DNA from: Rohdeia mirabilis
Lineage (GTDB): Bacteria > Planctomycetota > UBA1135 > GCA-002686595
Assembly (NCBI GenBank): GCA_007750655.1
Contig: CP036290.1
Coordinates: 1,550,001 to 1,614,000 of the forward strand
DNA length: 64,000 nucleotides
Reading direction: 5' to 3'
Shown here: positions 60,925 through 64,000 of the stretch, piece by piece
How positions within the stretch are numbered: position 1 is the first letter of the stretch
Layout of the letters: each line of letters opens with the position of its first letter
Program-made: the position numbers and the translations under genes
Notes under the pieces: model-generated
Database searches by the model: none
Told to the model about the DNA's origin: nothing
The model's input: only the letters and a program-made list of their open reading frames with translations

Positions 60925-63111
60925 CTACTGGGCGACGCCCTCGAAGCGCACCTTGAACGGCGAGGGCAGGTTCGGGGCGTCGTGGGTGAAGCTCACGGTC
61001 GTCGTCCTCGAGCCCGCTCCCGAGTACGGTTGGAACCGCACTTCGAAGACGAGTTCGACGTCGCCACCCACCATCGGATCCGCGAGGTTGGACGGCATCA
61101 GGCGGCGCATCTCGTTGGACGTCAGGGCGTGGAAGCGCGGTTCGATGTTCGCAAGGCCCATGGGGCAGAGGTGGCAGTAGCTCATCAACGAGCTCTCGCC
61201 GCACACGACCGAGGTCTCACACCCTTCGTAGCAGCGGTCGATCGGCGGGCAGTACTCGTGGGTGTGCTGGGAGCCGAAGCCGTGGCCCAACTCGTGCGCG
61301 AGGACCGAGTAGTCCCAGATCAGGGGGTCCGGCGCGCCGGTGAACGTGCCCCAGTTGATCGAGCCCGTCAGATCGCCCGAGACGCCGAAGCCGAAGTCCT
61401 GGTTGCCAACCACGTCCACGTAGGCGACGCCGCCACCGAGGTTGTCACCCGACAGCATGTGGACGAGCTCCGCCGCGACGGGCCAGGAACCGCCGAGGGC
61501 CGGGGCGTAGGCCTCGCGCACCGCGGCGAGCATCGACAACGCATCGGCGTCGAACTGCGGCACGAACGGATCGCCACCGGGATAGACGTTCAGTTGGACG
61601 ACGTCGATGCGGCACTGCAGGTGGCGTTCGAACAGGTCGGACACCGACGACATCAGTTGGTTCGTGTAGTTGATCGTCGCGGGGACCGAACCGAAGAGGT
61701 CGTGGAACTCCGTGTCGGTCTCGAGGATCAGCCGGATCGCGCGCGGCGACCAGGCTCCCGTCGGGACGCTGGCGACGTCGGGCGCGGCGCCGATCGACGG
61801 CGTGTCCTGCGCGGGAGCGGAGACGTTCATCGCGCTCGCCGCACGCTCCGTCGGCGTGAGTCCGATGGCGCTCGCGCAGCGCGGGAGGTCGAAGCGCTCG
61901 AGTCCCTCGGGCAGGTACTCGTCGAACAAGAGGCGCACGGGCGCGGCGTCGGGATCGCTCGCGGGTTCGGACACGACGTGCAGGGTCGGGCCCAGGGCCG
62001 TGAGGCGGATCCATCCGCGCGAGCCGTGGCACGAAAGTCCCAGGAACGCGCGTGAGTGCGGGTAACCGGCGACTGCACCGCGCCAGAGCGTGGTGTCGAG
62101 CTCGAGCTCGCCGACGGTCGTCGGAGCACCGTCGATCGTCAGCACCGCGGCGTCCGTCAGCGCGGAAGGGACCGGTTCGAGCTCGAGCGTGAGCGACTGT
62201 TCGCTCGCTGCGCCACGTGCCGGCCACGGAACGTCGGTCAGCGTGAGTTGCGGCGCGGCCTTCAAGGCCGACAGCGCGTCGACGTCGGGTACCAGCGCAC
62301 CGGGTGCGGCGAGGTCCGCCGACGTCCGCAGGTACGGCCAGGGGCGCACGGTGGGTGCGTTCGCCACCGGCAGCGACGCGGGCAGCGGTGCCGGGAGCGG
62401 CGTCCCGTTGACCTCGACGAGTTCGATCTGGAAGTCACCCGCGTCCCCGTTCAGGACCGGCGGCTCCCACTTGAAGGCGTTCGCTCCCAGGTTCTCGATG
62501 CTGATGCGCACGGCGGACGAGCTGCCGCCGAGGGGCGTGTTCGCGATGGTGACGAGTTGGTTGTTGGCGAGCACGCCGCCCGACGCGTCGGTGGCGAACG
62601 CGAACGCGCCCGTCTTGGGCTCGTCGTCGGCGATCTCGACCGTCAGCACGGTCGGTCCCGCGAGCGCGGCGCCCCCCGTGGCTCCCTCGATGCGCAGTCG
62701 CACGCTCTCCGGCGGCTCGACGTCGGAGTCGTCGAGGATGTCGAGGACGACCGAGAGCTGGTCACCGTCGACGGCTCCGATCGGGAACTCGAGCCGCTGC
62801 GGCGGGAAGGCCGTGTAGTCGACGCCCGAAGTGGCGCTGCCGACCCCCTCGTCGCTGACCAGGATCGATACGGCCTCGGTCAAGGGTCCGAGGCTCGAGT
62901 TCAGCGCGACGCTCAGCGTCTGTGGACCTCCGTCCTCGGCGAAGTTGAGGTTGCTGATCGAGAACGAGACCGAGAGCGGCGGAGCTTCGCCACCACCGCC
63001 GCCACCGCCACACCCAGAGGCGAGCGCCGACACGAGTCCGGCGGCGGCGAGCGCGCCGAACGAGAGGAGGGATCCGGGCGCGTGCGCGCGTCGCGGTGCA
63101 GTTCGAACCAT
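60925..63111 (-). CDS. Secreted zinc metalloprotease lipoprotein (metzincin)
   Basis: A 728-aa lipoprotein: lipobox LASGC, then a Gly-run. A Calx-beta-like beta domain occupies about 45-160 (LNFAEDGGPQTLSVAL, DDSDVEPPESVRLRIEG). A metzincin domain follows at about 450-650: HELGHGFGSQH with zinc ligands His606, His610, His616 and catalytic Glu607, then the Met-turn in SSLMSYCHLC. The last part is a small beta domain (VRFQPYSGAGSRTTTVSF). It resembles M12B/reprolysin-like enzymes of bacteria. ATG at 63109-63111 chosen for its signal peptide. Confidence 0.9.
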   Translation of the reverse strand: MVRTAPRRAHAPGSLLSFGALAAAGLVSALASGCGGGGGGGEAPPLSVSFSISNLNFAEDGGPQTLSVALNSSLGPLTEAVSILVSDEGVGSATSGVDYTAFPPQRLEFPIGAVDGDQLSVVLDILDDSDVEPPESVRLRIEGATGGAALAGPTVLTVEIADDEPKTGAFAFATDASGGVLANNQLVTIANTPLGGSSSAVRISIENLGANAFKWEPPVLNGDAGDFQIELVEVNGTPLPAPLPASLPVANAPTVRPWPYLRTSADLAAPGALVPDVDALSALKAAPQLTLTDVPWPARGAASEQSLTLELEPVPSALTDAAVLTIDGAPTTVGELELDTTLWRGAVAGYPHSRAFLGLSCHGSRGWIRLTALGPTLHVVSEPASDPDAAPVRLLFDEYLPEGLERFDLPRCASAIGLTPTERAASAMNVSAPAQDTPSIGAAPDVASVPTGAWSPRAIRLILETDTEFHDLFGSVPATINYTNQLMSSVSDLFERHLQCRIDVVQLNVYPGGDPFVPQFDADALSMLAAVREAYAPALGGSWPVAAELVHMLSGDNLGGGVAYVDVVGNQDFGFGVSGDLTGSINWGTFTGAPDPLIWDYSVLAHELGHGFGSQHTHEYCPPIDRCYEGCETSVVCGESSLMSYCHLCPMGLANIEPRFHALTSNEMRRLMPSNLADPMVGGDVELVFEVRFQPYSGAGSRTTTVSFTHDAPNLPSPFKVRFEGVAQ

Positions 63112-63494
63112 GGTCGTCTCGAGAGGTGGGCCGTCGACGCGCCCGGCAGGTGGATCGCGTGACGCATCCGGCGCTGGCGACTGTAGTCCGCGACCTTCGA
63201 GGGGTCGCGGGCACTTCTGGCAGTCCATCGGTCGCGCGACCACGGACGGGCCACCCGAATCGGCGCGGCGTCCCGCGGGTGGACGTGAGGTCGCCCCGGC
63301 CGCTCTGCCGTTGGGCGGTCGTGTAGCGCCCGGCACGGGATCGGCGGTCCCTGGCTGCCCAGGGCCGCCCTCCACCGGTCCCAGGACGGGGCTCCGGCGC
63401 CGCGCTTTCCGGGCCCCTGGTCTCAGGTCTCTCGGCGGGGGTGGCCGATCGGGTCGGTGGAGCAACCTGCCCGTTTCCCTCGGGCGTACGAACC
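63112..63494. other. Intergenic region with a possible promoter
   Basis: 383 nt between divergent genes. Minus-strand TACAGT at 63180-63185 could serve the metalloprotease. No coding ORF stands out. Confidence 0.4.
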
Positions 63495-64000
63495 GTGACC
63501 CAGCACAAGCGCACCAAACGCCTCATCAAGTCGGGCCTCCAGCTCAAGCTGATCCTGACCTTCGTCGGCCTCGCCTGCGTGGCGTCGCTCTTCGAAGTCA
63601 TCCTCCTCAACCGGGCCGTGACGTTCGTCGCGACGCAGATGCCGCGCGACGGGGGCATCCTGCTCTCCGAGCTGCCGGGTGTGCTGCGCACGTCCGTGTT
63701 GCTGTGCCTCGGAGTGCTCGTTCCGGTCACGATCGGCGTCGGTCTCGTCCTGACGCACCGCATCGCAGGTCCGATCTACCGCTTCGAGCTCTACCTGCGC
63801 AGCATCGTCGACGGCGAGCAGGTCGGCCGCTGCAAGGTGCGCGAGGGCGACGAACTCCAGGACTTCTGCGAGCTGCTCAACGACGCCGTCTTCACCCTCC
63901 ACGGCGAGACGCGCGAGGCACGCGAAGAGGTCGAGCGCCTGCGGGCGACACTCGCGAAGCACGGCATCGACGCCGACGCGGTGGACGACTCGGAAGCGTC
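63495..64000 (+). CDS. Membrane protein with two helices, 3' end outside the window
   Basis: The GTG at 63495 opens a frame of at least 168 codons. After a basic start (TQHKRTKRLIKSGLQLK) come a helix (LILTFVGLACVASLFEVILL), a short outside loop and a second helix (VLLCLGVLVPVTIGVGLVLTH). A HAMP-like region RIAGPIYRFELYLRSIVDG follows, then a helical, charged, coiled-coil-like part. The pattern resembles the N-terminal part of a sensor protein. The C terminus is not visible. Confidence 0.65.
   Translation, partial: MTQHKRTKRLIKSGLQLKLILTFVGLACVASLFEVILLNRAVTFVATQMPRDGGILLSELPGVLRTSVLLCLGVLVPVTIGVGLVLTHRIAGPIYRFELYLRSIVDGEQVGRCKVREGDELQDFCELLNDAVFTLHGETREAREEVERLRATLAKHGIDADAVDDSEA

Overview
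The window is about 70% G+C and holds roughly 56 protein genes and two tRNA genes, with no rRNA, CRISPR array, prophage or intact transposase. Very high G+C, serine/threonine kinase with TPRs, many secreted or lipoprotein genes of unknown function, lipid-A N-terminal-domain proteins and a cbb3 oxidase operon suggest a marine, aerobic or microaerobic high-G+C Planctomycetota bacterium. That assignment is an inference from gene content, not a database match.

Layout. 1-9,100: 5' end of typA, a GH5-like lipoprotein, a Ser/Thr kinase, and several secreted or lipoprotein genes. 9,500-16,000: a SurA-like PPIase, an MsbA-type ABC exporter, the isoprenoid genes ispF and ispD, and ruvC. 16,000-24,300: a gene behind a tiny coupled leader ORF, a LAB_N membrane protein and a dolichyl-phosphate-mannosyltransferase-like glycosyltransferase separated by a 182-bp inverted-repeat element, a ComEA-like protein, nadC with a coupled anti-sigma-type ATPase, and a large unknown protein. 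24,300-30,000: purB, a TIM-barrel protein, a DHH phosphoesterase, thiD, tRNA-Gly and a ferredoxin. 30,000-35,600: an orphan hyuA, plsY-gpsA (overlapping), a small membrane protein and tRNA-Pro. 35,700-47,000: a tiny HTH-like protein, marC with an SLC13 transporter, a DUF2975/XRE pair, a PfpI-like protein, DUF2254, a candidate selenoprotein, a beta-helix protein and a phosphotransferase-like protein. 47,300-56,600: a complete cbb3 oxidase operon (rrf2, ccoNO, ccoQ, ccoP, ccoG, ccoH, safE, ccoI, ccoS). 56,700-64,000: UbiB kinase, an unknown protein, a thioredoxin-fold protein, a zinc metalloprotease and the start of a membrane protein.

The most notable observation is at 41,875-42,522 (minus). 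A thioredoxin-like lipoprotein is interrupted by one in-frame TGA exactly where the first Cys of a CxxC motif should be. Thirteen nucleotides downstream there is a perfect 7-bp stem capped by an AGGT loop, as expected of a bacterial SECIS element. I read this as a selenocysteine (UxxC) protein.

Two wider patterns stand out. First, a hexamer of the form TAnnnT sits 5-9 nt upstream of the start codon of many genes, so much of the region is probably transcribed as leaderless or nearly leaderless mRNA. Second, a 41-43-bp palindrome family beginning with (G)TGTCGCAC recurs in two intergenic regions between divergent genes.
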